Shown in pieces: positions 22,396-35,304 of a stretch of DNA of 64,000 bases. The notes below the pieces were generated by a model. That model was not told the DNA's origin. It searched no databases and saw only the letters and a list, made by a program, of their open reading frames with translations. The position numbers were made by a program, and so were the translations under genes. This DNA is from Trichobilharzia szidati (lineage: Eukaryota; Platyhelminthes; Trematoda; Strigeidida; Schistosomatidae), in NCBI GenBank assembly GCA_944472155.2, contig OX235273.1, positions 82,702,793-82,766,792 on the forward strand, given 5' to 3'. Numbering within the stretch: the first letter of the stretch is position 1; every line of letters begins with the position of its first letter.

Positions 22396-22945
22396 TCAGC
22401 TGCAGGTGGCATGGGCAAGGACATCAGAGTCAAATAGGATCAAATCGGGAAGATGAGGCAGGCGTTCATTGCTCTGTAATCAATGTGAAAATAGGCTGCA
22501 CTGAAGATAAAGAAAGACACATGATATCTCAACACTACAGTCAAGACAAAATATGTGGTCTAAAGAGTTAATGCTTGTGGCGTTGAAAGCGCCATTGATC
22601 TCCACACTGCAGATCACATGACTGCTTGGAAAGGATGAGCAATAAGTTGGTATAGAAGTTCAGTGAAATAACCATCAACCTATTACTGAACAAATGTACA
22701 GAGTGAAATGGAGTTGGAATGGAAATATGCTCATGGGGCACTTCAAGTGGCATCTCACTTGATTGTGATCCCCGGGTGGATGATGAATGAAAAGTGGCGC
22801 CTTAAAAGTGCAAAGGTGAGATAGAGAAGGAAGATCAAATGCTAAGGAAATGAAGTTTTGTGTGTAGAGAACGAAGTGGATTGGAGATGTGCAGTTGAAT
22901 CACAATGTTCCATTCTTGATGCAAGTAATGAATAATAATATCATA
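22396..22945 (+). mobile_element. RTE-clade LINE relic (left arm)
   Basis: With frame breaks the sequence reads GGMGKDIRVK, KMRQAFIAL, KxAALKIK, matching GGTDEDIKVGIRKARQAFITFKSVWRSTALNIKNK-type residues in the RTE at 57 kb. Further on it reads TKWIGDVQL near the 3' end, closing with an aataataat tail. Many stops. It is mirrored at about 50630-51165, so it predates the arm duplication. Confidence 0.65.
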
Positions 22946-23499
22946 ATTTGGTTCGACTATCTAACTGCATCCTTTGAATTATTATTTTACAGACGGTTTG
23001 TGGTGGCTGTACAAGGAGTGTGACAATCCAACACCCCGTCAATACTGATTATTCGGTCTCAACAAACACCTCCCTCAAAGTAATATAAAAGGTAAAGGTC
23101 GACCCAGCGAAGGCAATACCCTTTAATTTCCCTGTCATTGGTGGAGCCTTAGTCACTCAGTTAGAGAAATCGGAACTGTGAATACAAATGAAAATTATCG
23201 AACACTTCTTCTAGAATGGTTGAAACTTGGTTGATGTATACTCACTTGATTTGTGTCTGGTTGTTTTTCTAACTCCTGATAACCCTTGTATTTCTTCAAA
23301 ACTACAACATTTTAGAGATGATCTGCTTGAAATTGAGTCAACCGAAAACTCTTGTAATCAATATATGGAATATAATCTTCGTTGTTCATTTTGCTTAAAT
23401 CTAATAAATTATGACCTATAATGGAATAAGTTACTCTGGCTAGCATTCGTGATGTATACAACCTGATGATTCAGAAGTTTCTATTCAACATAAGGAAAA

Positions 23500-25540
23500 G
23501 CATAATCATAGGTGGCAGCCTATCACACTATATGTGATAACTGTGACTCGGTTGTGTCCTTGGTACGCGAAATGTACTCCTGACGATTTTATAATTGTCA
23601 TTCAACCAAATGTGATGCATTTCACGAAGGAGACAAAGAAGACGTATTATGTGGGATCGGTTTTCGCTTCAGGTCGGAAAGCACTGTGTCACACGATCCA
23701 CTATCAATTATTATTTCATCTGGACATCCTGGACAAGGGGAGATTATCATAGAATAAACTCTAGTGGAAATTCTGTACATGATATGAACAAGGTGCAGAA
23801 TGAAGCTACTATTAGTATTATTACTGAAATAGTTGCATACTTTCCTTCGTTTCTATGCGCATTCTGATTACTACTCATTCATTGAATTATTATTCACCTC
23901 ATTAAGTAACTCCGAGACACTTATTCAACTCTTCTTATGCATTGAATAATATCAACACCTATCATGAAGACAACTCATCACTTTCGTCACCACCTTCTCT
24001 CAGGAGAAATTGTAAATAATTGTGACTGTACAGCCAGAAAGACTGAATTCCCTGAACTACAAGTTTTGCTTGTATTATTTTGTATTAGTAGTACACAGTA
24101 AACGAAGTATCAAAACCTGAACAGAGTGTTCATCTCATTTCATATTTCACGATAACGATTACTTTGAAGTGTAAATTTGTTTGACTTGACTTTGTCCCTC
24201 CTTTATAGTAGAGATCATACTACATGTGAATTACAAGTTATAACATGAACAAAAAATGATTCATTTCAAAATTTCAAGTATTTCGAACTTTGCGATAAAT
24301 TGTTGAACAATTCATTGAAACTTTATTTCATCTCTGACTTTTTTCAATGCAGTTTGTGAAGGATCGTGTTTATCACAAGTTGTACACTTACACATTGACA
24401 CATTATAGAATCGAAACAGTAATTCTGTTTATTATATTAGAATAGCGCTATTGTGATCCGAAGTCCATCTTGAAAACTTTAATGTAATATAATTTGCTAA
24501 CACTACCACATTCACAGATAACACGCTAAAACGATAATTCTGTTTATTAAATTAGAATCGCGTTACTAGAAGGCGAAGTTCATGTTGAAAAATGTGGTGT
24601 GTTTGTAAGTCACATCGTACAATTTGTTATCACAACTGTGTGTCGTTTCATTTACATGAAAATGTACTGTCGAAAGACTGAGCAAAATAATAATAATATG
24701 AGGTAATATTGCTGATTAGTGTATCGTGAATGAGAATTCACACTAATCTTAATATGTAATCAGCGAAGACTCATTATAGTAGATAACCATTTCACAGTTT
24801 TTCGAAGTGGCCGTGGTTCAGCACTAATTGATGTCATACATTAATGGCACTCAGCTGAAAATATTTTTCAACTTTATATCACAAGAAAAGTTAGGAATTC
24901 GTGAAACATGTTCTGCATAGTTTTAGGCATTCCTAAGATTGACTCCTATCGACAAAGAGTGTTTAGAAGTGATTACTGAAGGATGACTGCCTGAGAGAGA
25001 GTACTGCTCACAATAGCAATCTGTTCGGGATAAACACAGAGTTTTGAATAAAAACTTTGACGTTCAGCAGATGAGATGAAAAAAATCACTGAAATCCTAA
25101 TACGCCTTCTTTTCAGGTTAATCATTTAGGGAACGAGAATAATATCCATGCTGGTACTGAAATTGTTCTGATGCCACTGTGGGTAACAGAATTAAAACTC
25201 AGCAGTATAAATTAATGAAAAACAGTCTAACTGAGATTACTATTTCTCTTCGACTTCTCCAGTCCCAATGTCAATCAATAAGTAGGCACATCTCACTGGT
25301 GATAGGGTCTGATGAAGTGGTTATTTGGCACCGCTTCCTTCAACCGCCGTCATCATAACAACTTCAGAATGTTTTCACGTCACCCATCTTTAGTTCTTGT
25401 CGTCCATATTTCATTATCGAAATTGTCCACTGCAGCAACATGGTTTTCTGACGAAAAATGCTCCGACGAATGCTGACATCATATGTGGAATTTATACTCA
25501 TTGTTCAAGTGGTGCGTCAACATACACACTTTTCCTAGTA
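23500..25540. repeat. Segmental duplication block, left arm copy
   Basis: Homologous to 2270-3608 plus 5340-5690 in the same orientation and to 48040-50040 inverted. It contains a local tandem duplication at 24420-24640. No gene recognised; the open frame at 23534-23752 is not conserved between the arms as coding. Confidence 0.75.
24420..24640 (+). repeat. Imperfect tandem duplication of ~115 bp
   Basis: ttctgtttattat/aattagaatagcg plus a following cgaagt-c-t-ttgaaaa stretch occurs twice, at about 24420-24510 and 24538-24625. The third copy near gene A (3065-3175) has only one unit. Both units are present inverted in the right arm, at 48955-49135. Confidence 0.65.
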
Positions 25541-25591
25541 GTGACTTATAGATGGAGCCAATTTTCCGGGATTTGTATCCGTCAAGTCAGT

Positions 25592-25995
25592 TCTATACGG
25601 ATCAGAAACTTGGCGGGTCACAAAGAATTTTTCCAACAGCCTGTTGCAGACCTTTATAAACAACTGACTTCGCTCTATACTGAAGATAAAATGGCCGGAA
25701 AGAATCACCAACAAGAAACTATGGGAACAAACAATACAAGAACCAATCGCCCAACAAATATGCAGGAGGCCATTGGGTGACATCGCGCGTCAGGCCAGTG
25801 CTCGAGTGGAACCCGAAAGGGAAGAGGCGAGTGTGACGTGCAAGGGTGACATGGAGGAGATCGTGTGAAGAAAAGTTGAAACAGTATGGACTAACATGGA
25901 TGCAGGTGAAAAGTACAGCAGAAGACAGAAGCAAGTGGAGACGTGTAGTTGAAGCCCTATGTTGCACTAGGCTCCCAAGGGAACAATAATAATAA
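25592..25995 (+). mobile_element. RTE-clade LINE 3' fragment, left arm only
   Basis: Reads LAGHKEFFQQ, then LYKQLTSLYTEDKMAGK, which matches the RTE near 56750 (MARHKEHLKQ, LHQQLSSLNTQDQMTGQ). After frame breaks come the WRRVVEAL-type residues and an (aat)n tail. At the 5' junction (gtatccgt/caagtcag) the right arm continues without it, so the insertion is absent there. Dead, 5'-truncated. Confidence 0.75.
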
Positions 25996-28870
25996 CACTT
26001 ATGTGGATACTTCGACTGGGATGTATTTCGAGGTAGATATCGAATGTTACACCAATGAAAACTTAAGCCTGAGGATAAATGAAAAATTGTTAATTATGGT
26101 AAACATTCCCCACTTGTAAGAGTCATTGAAAAAGGCCGCTGACAGATTTTCTTAAAACATTTATGCGCCCATCTCAGTTATACATTCGAAAGCAAATACG
26201 ATTTATGCATTATGAAATAATTTTAAGGTTCGAGTGGCATTTTCTACAATATTAACCTAGTTTACGCCAACATTATTATGTCATGAATTGGCTGACAAAC
26301 ACATCCAGACTTCTGCATCAAAAAGTTATAAAATATGGTTCGGACGTTCATTCAGATAAACGTTTCCGGATTTTCAACCAATGGAAAACAGAAAGGTGCG
26401 CTTTTTCATTTTGTTTTCAACCTATTCATAACGATTATATCTACGCAAGGCATCCATGGAAGCCATCACAGTAGTTACCAGGTCGCCAGGTGAGGCATTC
26501 ACCTCTGGTTATGCTCTAAAATAATGCCAGCCAGATACAATGTGAAGCTAAACATGACTGTGGCAGATAGTCACTAATTGATTTATTTCTTGGGAAAATG
26601 AAGATATCCGCGATATGCATTCATGTTAAGCATATCAACCCTGGTTGAAAGATGTACTTAGACGCAAATAGACCACATTTGGTGTGTTTCTGAGAAATAA
26701 TTTATACATCTCTTGAAAGATCTAATCTTTTACATGCCCCGAACTACAATCAATGATTTCGTATTGGCGGATTTCATAAATGTATCAGTGAGTTGTAAGA
26801 TGTTTCGTCATCCTCGAATACTTTACTGCAGAGATGGATAGCACCATTACACCAACAATGTACAGGGACTATTCAAATAATCTTTTGAAATCAGTGGAGT
26901 AAATATTATTGATTGAGCATGTTAGCAAATTAGGATTTATTTGAATGAGTGAACAGCGACCTGCTTGAATTGCTGAACTACCTGAACTTTCATCCCACAC
27001 AATGCATACAATTTTCTATATTTCTCCTTAATTCAAACATTCAATTATGTCCCTGAGCTTCCGAATACATTCACGCACAATTATAATTGGCTTTCAATCT
27101 ACTCGTAAGTATCTTCCGGTGACGAAGGCAAAATACCATGAGGGATTATTTTATTATTCAGATCGACCAGCACTGTGTCACATGCTGTAACCTTAGATTG
27201 CTATTTTGCTGGAAGATGTTCCACGAAGAGGAAACATTACGCGATAGACTATGCTACATATTCTGAATATTGTGTGAACATTTTGCACTCAATGAAGCTG
27301 TTATTGTTATTATGTTAGGTGGATGTCTCAGTGTCTGAAATACCAGAATTTCTACTTGTGAGACTTATTTACCTATTCGGGATAATTTTCAGACCCTATC
27401 GCTTTTATTATCAGCTGTGAATAGTGAATTCATGAGACTCAGATCTACGTTTCCCTTTTTCATTTTGCCGGTCATAATCTCAGTTCCAAGATGAGAGGAT
27501 CACAAATCTGAACAATAATGTTAAATCTGGGAGGAAATCATGGAGATGAAGACGGATGATGAATGAGCAAGACTGTGTGATTATGAAAATGTGTGAATGG
27601 CTGCAATCTTGTGACTTCCCATTACACAAGCATTCATTTATTCATCTGGTTCTTGAGGGAGAACCATCACTAGTGTTGCTTGGATTCGGAGCACGGGAGA
27701 CAGATACAAAAATTTGATAGTACACTGTTCCATTGTGACAGAATCAGGGGAATACTCACCATTTAGTGGACTCTACCACTGAATACAGACACTAGAGATG
27801 ATGACGGTATGTCTCCCAATGATTTATATCGGCCAATATCATCTCATATCTCATTAGTTTACGGAAACGCCTTGCTGCGATTGGCTCTTTAACCCGATTA
27901 CAGAATCATTTCATATCCAGGCGGCGATAATAATCTCAGTAACTAACTTCTACTCGACCACCATGGCAGAGTACAAACATCTGCAGGAAACTACTTCTCA
28001 AACTTCTCATTTCAGCCTGATCTCCATGTGAAGATATCATATATGTGTCTCGAGGGGAAGTGAAATCCAACTCCAGTTATTTATCACAGTTGAACAATAC
28101 GAAAGCAAACATGGCATGTGGAAGCAAAGTGACTCCCGACAAAGCGAGATGCTTAGCAGATATCGCAGATGATATCGTCTAGTGCATTCGATGTGTCATA
28201 CTCTGTTCAAACTATGAGCATGTGTTTTTGTTGGAAAACAAAAGGAACATTGAAACAGCATAAATGGGAATACCCAGAGTACTTTCTAATGTCTCGAAAT
28301 TTGTCGGAAACAGTGAATAAGGAAGCAGCTTGAACTGCATTCGAATATCAAGAACACAAATATTAGTGAAGCTCATGAAATCGCAACCAGCACGACATGT
28401 ACTTTGAATTACCTCAACGGAATCCTGCGTTTCGCTAATCGAAGACCGAACTGTGCATGCTGTTTATTACTTCCTATATGTTAATATAATCATCCAAGCT
28501 TGAAAGACTTCAGCAGATTTCAGTGCATACCATCTATAACTTCGTAAATTATCGATAAGCAAACTAAATACTCAGCAATTGATTTAAACAACTAAATGGC
28601 TTAATTACCGTAATCATCATTCTAGAATAATCAATGTTCATTTCTATCATGAAGTGGTCTTTGTGTAAAGTTAGATTTCTAATATTCAAAGCAGTTAGAC
28701 GAGGCTACTCCTCACAGTCATTACAATGTCACATATCAAAGACTAGGTTGAAAGATATATTTACCACATTTGTCCAGTTTCTAAAGTATCTTGAAGGAGA
28801 AGTCATTTGTGCAAATAAGAAGTCCTCAAATTACTTTGCAAACTGCAGTGGCTGATTTCGACACAACAAG
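25996..28870. other. Left arm between RTE fragment and C-prime, no gene recognised
   Basis: 26000-26440 has no clear counterpart in the right arm (47.7-48.0 kb differs too). From 26.45 kb the arms align again at about 90%, and from 27.8 kb they become nearly identical except for a divergent patch at 28.42-28.52 kb. Confidence 0.5.
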
Positions 28871-28872
28871 CC

Positions 28873-29034
28873 TCATCCATCGTTAACATCAGCCAATCTT
28901 ATCTTCCTCTCACCGAAATCGAATACGGTGTAAAACTTCTTCATGAATACATCGCCAAGAACCCAAAATCCTGGATGTATGTTGTCATTACTCGCGATGG
29001 GTGACACGCATTGTGTGAAGAACAGGTTGGAATC
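28873..29034 (-). CDS. C-prime exon 6
   Basis: 162 bp, predicted protein identical to gene C exon 6, ending DVNDG and TGA. Confidence 0.85.
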   Translation of the reverse strand, partial: DSNLFFTQCVSPIASNDNIHPGFWVLGDVFMKKFYTVFDFGERKIRLADVNDG

Positions 29035-30079
29035 CTGAAACCGAAAAATAAAATATCTTGTATGCACTGTTTCCACTTCGAAATCATGAAATGAAAAATC
29101 AGATTCAATGTGTCACAAGCTGAATCTACCTCGTCAATTAATTAAATCGTTTTAGAAACTACGGAATTATCAGTTACATCGACACAGCCAAAGATATAAG
29201 CAGTATTTTTATACTTCAAGTTTAACAGAAATATGTCAATTGAATTAGATGATTACATACATCCAAACAGCGTCAGAATGGGAGTGAAACATTTGTATGT
29301 AATTGTGATGAATAGTCGAAGACCCAACACATGGTCAAGATTGTTTGACCGTACATCATATAGCTGAATCTGGAGTTGATAAGAGGTTGAAAACTGTGGT
29401 AATTTACAGTCGGCATAGATAGATGAAATAAATGACTGCGTTAGAGTGAACCTGTTGGCACATTCAAAGTCAAGACCACACGTTCTAGTGGTCCTGATCT
29501 CGGAAGCATGCTAAGTGACCTTATGTTGCAGCAATATCAATAGAAGATCATGTTTGATGTTGTTGGACAGAAAAGCAATCCAGAACAGTAATAAGTCCGA
29601 AAATGGAGTGAAGAAGCGAATATGCTACTTTAGATAATTTCCATTTTATCATGCATAAACAATGCGAAGAAAGCTGTTCATCTCCCACAGAACACGGATC
29701 TACTGTCTTAATGTGGGTTGTATAAGCACAGTCAATATCCGTGCGGGCAGTCAGTAATTCGGAGACGATGATAGTGAGTGAGTGCACATATCATTTCGAA
29801 AGCGGTTATTACTAGTGCTGAGAAACCATCAAACGACGTTGTTAACCCAACGTAGAAAAATTGTAGCGAATGACTAGGACTCAATCAGCACAAAATCACA
29901 TAAGAATAAAACTAACTGGACAATGAGGAATTCGCATTCATACATTACTGCAAACAACAAAATTCATTGCACTTATGAGGATTTTAAATGCGTTGGATTC
30001 TCATACATGGAGTAGGAGTTTGCATTTGCGTGTCACATTCACAAAACGCCACAGAATTGAACTGGATACTCGTGCTTAC

Positions 30080-30320
30080 CTTGACTATGTAATCCTTCGC
30101 CTCAAGCACATATTTCCTTCTCGTGAAGACAATCTCAATTGGAGGGAGCTTGTCAATATTACTGCAGTCGAATACGTACTCTCCATCCCCACTCTCCGTG
30201 GCGCCAAGTCTGGAATTAATCTCATCCACCACTTCGTTGGATCCCAGTATCAAGGATGTCCCGGTATCTGTCAGACTAATACATCTTGTATTGCAGTAGT
30301 CTACTCCATTTATCCTGAAG
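30080..30320 (-). CDS. C-prime exon 5
   Basis: 241 bp; second catalytic motif reads SLTDTGTS, where gene C has SLIDTGTS. The overlapping plus-strand open frame (29975-30430) is an antisense shadow. Confidence 0.87.
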
Positions 30321-31299
30321 CTGAAGGTGTTTGCAAACATTTGAATTTAGTGATTGAATTCTATCACAAATATCGGTCAGACTATCAGTATGAAGTCCGC
30401 TTCATTAATTCCTTCTCGCTCAAGCACTAAGGCATATTTTTCTTTTCATTGCATTCAGTTATTCTGTATCACCAACAAAACACCTTTACTTTGTTTGAAC
30501 GGTTACTGATAACAATAATCAGAACAATAATTGAAATGCTATCCACATATCAATTAGATATCCTCATTCAACATTGATACTACTATCATAGTTATAACAC
30601 TATTGATCATAACAATAGTAGTTTCGCCTTCTCTGTGATTTGAAAACCTAATGTTAGTGGTGATAATATTGATAATGGTGGTCAATTATCATTCTAGATA
30701 CCTATTGAAACACTGGTTATTATAAATATGTGTCTGAGATAAATACATCAGATAGGAAGGAGCCTGGCTACCAAGGTAGCTATCAACACAGATGAAACCA
30801 ATGGAAGTTAATGTGGGCAGCTTGATCGTTAAAAGGAAGAATTAAAGGAAACCATGAGCCAGTCACATTCAGAGGGCTATCGAGTTGGCCGTCACTTGCA
30901 ACGCGTCGAGAATTACCATCCAATGCCGCATCATTCGTGGTGAACAACAGTCTTCCAATGAAATCAGAAGCATTGAGTAACTTAGAGCTTCTAACAGCCA
31001 GTAGATAAGGCAGCAGGAGCGCACAGTAGCACTGAGAACGGATCCACAGACATCAGAATGTATGGCGATGCCACTATTGCAGAAGGTTTGCAGAAGAAGA
31101 AAGTTACATATAGATTGGGAGGAGGGCTGAGTTGTCAAATTCCGAATCATTCCAGAAACACTGTGAGATAGTTTGCATGCCATAATCTATCCGTAACGAG
31201 CTGAATCCAGATAAAGCAAATCAAATTCAAATAAAATTCCTGCGCTATGTTTGATCATCGAACACAGCACAGAATGATAGTCTAACCTCTAATCATCTT

Positions 31300-31770
31300 C
31301 GTCTTTTGAAGGGCAAACTGTCGCCAACCCTATTCAGCAGCTATATGACAATGCCGCGTGTCAAGTGATCCACAACAGAGAACTGAGAGAAGCTTCTGGA
31401 TTGAAGACAGAAGTGAGACAAGACTGCCTACTATCACCGATGATATTTGTGATAACCAATGAGAACACAAGCAAACGCCTTACCAATGAAAAGAGACCAG
31501 AAAATCTGGACTACGCAGATGTTTCGCTTTTACAAAACACAACACGGCAGGCCACTGAATGGAAGGTGAATTTGGAGCGACGAGTTAAGTGTGTGTCTGA
31601 GGACGACACGGTAGTAGTCGCGTGAAGAGAGAAGGGGAGAACATTGTCAGTCGTAGAGCCAGAAAAATGAGACCACAGAGAACAGAGTTTAGTGTAAATA
31701 TGCCTCTGAAGCTGCATGCCACTCGGAAACCAAGGGAATAATGGCAATAAGAGTAATAATTAAGGCTGAC
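31300..31770 (+). mobile_element. RTE reverse transcriptase fragment in intron 4 of C-prime
   Basis: Reads QLYDNAACQVIHNRELREAS, then VRQDCLLSPMIF, then LDYADVSLL, aligned with QLYDNAAC, VRQAGCLLSPMIF and LGFADDICL of the RTE at 57.3 kb. The catalytic FADD is altered to YADV, so it is inactive. It then jumps to a 3'-terminal portion ending near 31765. Antisense to the host gene. Mirrored at 42395-42865. Confidence 0.8.
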
Positions 31771-32748
31771 GGATCAACAACACAATACCATATATTCGAT
31801 GCTCATGGATTACCCTAATTGACCACTGATTTGTGCTAATCTTATGGTTATAACCTTTTGCGAATTCATGGTTTCCATTACAGAAGTAATCTGTGGAAAC
31901 TTGACATTATCGAAATCCAAATCGCTGGAGCTTTACTCATAAATCAAATTCACCATTTGCGAATTGCTTTGCAATTTTCAAATTGTGAATTCGATTTATG
32001 GTATCACGAGTTCGCCCGAGTACCTAACCATAAAAGAGATGTATTGAACTGGTTCATCTCTCTAAGTTGAGTCGGGTCGGATGTACCACTGATGAGCGAA
32101 TTCACAATCGAGAGAAAAAGCCTTCCGTCGTTCATCCCACCTCGATCTGGCTGGCGGGCAGGCACTACTGGCTGATTGATATGAGTTGTGTAAAACTGCT
32201 CATCGCAAACATGAGTATTATATGGCATGCCCCATCGCTTGTGGGGTATTCAGCACACACACATCAGTTAGAAGAAGACAACTACTTTGTTAATTAGCCT
32301 GAAATTAGAGTTCATAGTTTAGGCAGACAAGTTCTTTCAACAGCTCCTCGTAAGACTACACTATCCCACATTAATATTGTTTACCATCAACATTTTATGC
32401 CAGTATGAGTGAATTAAATGTTCATATTTCCGTTTGTCATACGAAACAGGTGCATATCGCCAGTAGGCGAAACAGGGGAAATTTTCGCTTTGCGAAAATG
32501 AAGAAAACAAAGATGACATAGTAGTTGAAGGAACATATTCTTCTCTGAATAGATCTGTTTCTTTACTCGTGAATAGATTTCTTGTTTCTCATCTAGACCC
32601 AATTGAATACTTGGTTGTACAGGTACAAAATGCAATTACCTGAAGAAATTCTTTGCCGAAATCTTCATCCCCTTTCGACCTACCAGAATTTACGCACATT
32701 AACAACAGAACACATTCATTCAAATTGAACAGGACACTAATTAACTAC

Positions 32749-32871
32749 CTTTTCATTCCAACAGCCCATTTATTTTCGAGAAGGACGGGTAAGACTTCAA
32801 AATCTCCGGTAAAATACTCAGTGTTGACACCACCGAGTACCATCTCTCCACCGACAACAGCACCATCTTTC
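32749..32871 (-). CDS. C-prime exon 4
   Basis: 123 bp, sequence identical to gene C exon 4 by eye; acceptor gcatag, donor gtagtt. Confidence 0.85.
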
Positions 32872-33656
32872 CTATGCAATGTACAAATGAAATTGATTTA
32901 GGACGCATCGAGTACTAAATTGATATTCGTATTAATCAATGAATAAAAGTGATCATGGTGATGTGGGCTATCCTCATGACACATTGGAGTTAACATACAA
33001 ATTAGATTGGCCGATAAGATTGATAATTGTTCGCCTTGTATTTGACTTCAACATTCTATCCGTATTCGCAGGCCAGGTGGAAACTAACGACAGACGAGAA
33101 TGCATCCTCACGTAAACTCAGTACATCACATTGGAGATACAAAAGGTCCTCTCTTCTTCTGATGTAACAAGGCAACTAACTATTTTGAAAGCTGAAGTCG
33201 TAAATGGGCTTTGACACTCCATAGAACACCAGAACTGGTCAACTTTCCTTAATTTGGATTTCACTTGGTATGTACAGTATGTCAAGTGAAATGCTATATC
33301 AGACTGGATGTTTGCATAAAAATGAAATATCCACCCAAGGAAAGATTATCCATGCATTTGAAATAGAGTTCTTGAGATCTGATAAATAGTCATGCACTAC
33401 GAATGTAATTCCTGCGTGAATATGTACAGTGAAATTAAGCTGCAATGAACTAGTTAAGCATGTTAGTTTAGATTCATCACATGTTGATGGAGTTCGAATA
33501 CTGCTACTGAGAATTATCAGTTTCATTTGGATCTCGTATATTCTCTCGGACCAGCCACGTTCTCGTGAGATAAGTGGTAAAAGTGTAAATAAATCATTTT
33601 CATAACAATATATAAATACTTCCATACAACTAATTATACTCCACATGTATACATAC

Positions 33657-33856
33657 CCGTTCAAATAGAATGAAAATATTGGATCCATCTTCACTCCTTG
33701 AGCGAGTATATTTGGAAAGACAGGAATATTCCCGTATTCGGATAACTTTTCACATGACATACCAATTGTTCCATCATATTTACTGCCAAAGAAACTGGTG
33801 GAAAATATATCAGTGACTTCTGCAAACGCCTGATTGCGAATAACTAAAGAGTTTAT
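33657..33856 (-). CDS. C-prime exon 3
   Basis: 200 bp; encodes YDGTIGMSC to FYLNG as in gene C, separated from exon 2 by the same 39-bp intron. Confidence 0.87.
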
Positions 33857-33895
33857 CTAAAATCACTGTCGCTTCGAATCATACGAACACATTAC

Positions 33896-34138
33896 CTGTA
33901 TTGTATCCATGCTCCAAAATCCATAGAAAGAACTGTCCATATAATCGACTTCAAAATTTGTGCCATTCCGCTGATAAGTAGATGACTTCGAACTGTCATA
34001 AAATCGAATGAACCAACAGGGAATGTCCAGAAACCAACATTTTCTTGATGGAAACCAGGTGTCGGTTGATCCTGTGTCGAAGAGTACACGAAACGTTTGT
34101 GGTGGAGTTCCTACAAGCACTTCTCCGTAGTACTGAAT
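33896..34138 (-). CDS. C-prime exon 2
   Basis: 243 bp with FDTGSTDTW; flap region NGTNFEVDYMDSSFYG, differing from gene C at two residues. Confidence 0.87.
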
Positions 34139-34485
34139 CTTAAAAGAACATTATGATTATAACGTGACTAAATATCATCGTGCCCATTAGAAAAAGGCAA
34201 ATATTTGCGAAATGAAAGGGGTTGAGAGGAAGTTGGAGTCGTTCTGTCATTCGTGGATAAAGTGAGAGAAGCTAAATTCGTTCTATCCAATTATTTTTCA
34301 TAAAATAGTCGGTCACTCAAAATGTACCACAGCTCCACCATTACATCCAATACGCTTTTAGTTACAGTGACTATCGTCTAACGCGGTAAACGAGACTGTA
34401 ACTGCTCTTCATAAATATTCATTGGGACATTCACTATCTTACAAAAGTGTAGTGTCATATCACATTTGGTGCTTAGAAGCACACT

Positions 34486-34749
34486 TGTGGTGAGAGATGG
34501 TCGCTAGCCAAATTGGTTGACAGTAATTGAGGTCAAAGGTCAAGGTGGACAGGCGGATGCAGTTAACATGTAGATGAACTGACACAGCCACAAGATATGC
34601 AAGGTTAACTTTGCGTGAGAAACAACCAATCAACAGACGGTATTTTCTACCAACATTGACCTACAATAATGTACATAAAAATCTATAAATACGTGTTGAT
34701 TTTCCGAAATAAACGATCTGTTGCCTGGCCCTTGTCTTCTGTTGTTACA
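34486..34749. mobile_element. Solo LTR (264 bp), left arm only
   Basis: Begins TGTGGTGAG and ends GTTGTTACA (TG...CA termini), flanked by CACT at 34482-34485 and 34750-34753. The right arm has the empty site (39680-39686) with one CACT, and the mirror sum shifts by exactly 268 = 264 + 4 across it. An internal TATAAATA (34684-34691) and AATAAA (34708-34713) fit an LTR promoter and poly(A) signal on the plus strand. No internal coding part remains. A Ty3/Gypsy-type source is likely from the size and 4-bp duplication, but unproven. Confidence 0.8.
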
Positions 34750-35304
34750 CACTAACTATAAATGTTCAGTATTTCATCGTCTACATTCCACTGAACACTA
34801 TCAAATTTACTAGATTGCTTTGTGGATTTATCCAAACGTACGGCAAAGGGAGGGGTGAGGTAACGAAACATTCAACTGTTTGGAGAAGAAAGTGTTTATT
34901 TGTCTCCCATTCAGAGGAGAAGCAGTATCACAAATGATTGACAAGAGAAGGGAGGGGGGAATGAAAATGCATCTTTCGGACAGATAAGCTGCTATCGCTA
35001 TTCAGCACCGTAAGCCAATCCAAACTCCATTTCTATTCGGTTCATCGGAGTCGACGTTTCTGGTCTCTAATCTTATTACAAATTCTTTTTTGATATCTGA
35101 TCTAAATTATTTTTTTTAAGTTTCCAAATACAAGTGATGTTGTCATGTATATGGATATATAACTATAAAACTTGTTGATGAAGTTAACGACAAGATTTTT
35201 CTGTGTTCATTTATCAATCTTTCGAATTTTAGACTGGTCATCTTCAACTAATTCTTTATTTTTAACAATTGCTTTTGTAGGGATTGTGTTTAATTGTTTG
35301 GACG

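Larger units (their letters stand above)
28873..34138 (-). pseudogene. Aspartic protease gene C-prime, exons 2-6 only
   Basis: Mirror copy of gene C with exons at 34138-33896, 33856-33657, 32871-32749, 30320-30080 and 29034-28873. All splice sites and phases are kept. Over 323 shared residues only three differ by my reading: N for S and S for T in the flap region, T for I just before the second DTG. Both catalytic aspartates remain. Exon 1, with the start codon, signal peptide and half the propeptide, and the CCAAT/TATA promoter are absent, because left-arm DNA jumps from about 35040 to unrelated sequence. As it stands no secreted protease can be made from it unless an unseen exon supplies a start. 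The absence of coding decay means the loss, or the latest conversion from C, is recent. Confidence 0.8.

Noticed and set aside
29975..30430. 151-codon open frame on the plus strand (and its mirror 43735-44190)
   Set aside because: It lies antisense over protease exon 5; its length is explained by the coding constraint on the other strand and it has no family signature.
33299..33760. 153-codon frame (and mirror 40405-40866)
   Set aside because: It is exon 3 of the protease read through its donor into the intron; splice sites and gene B show that the coding part stops at the donor.
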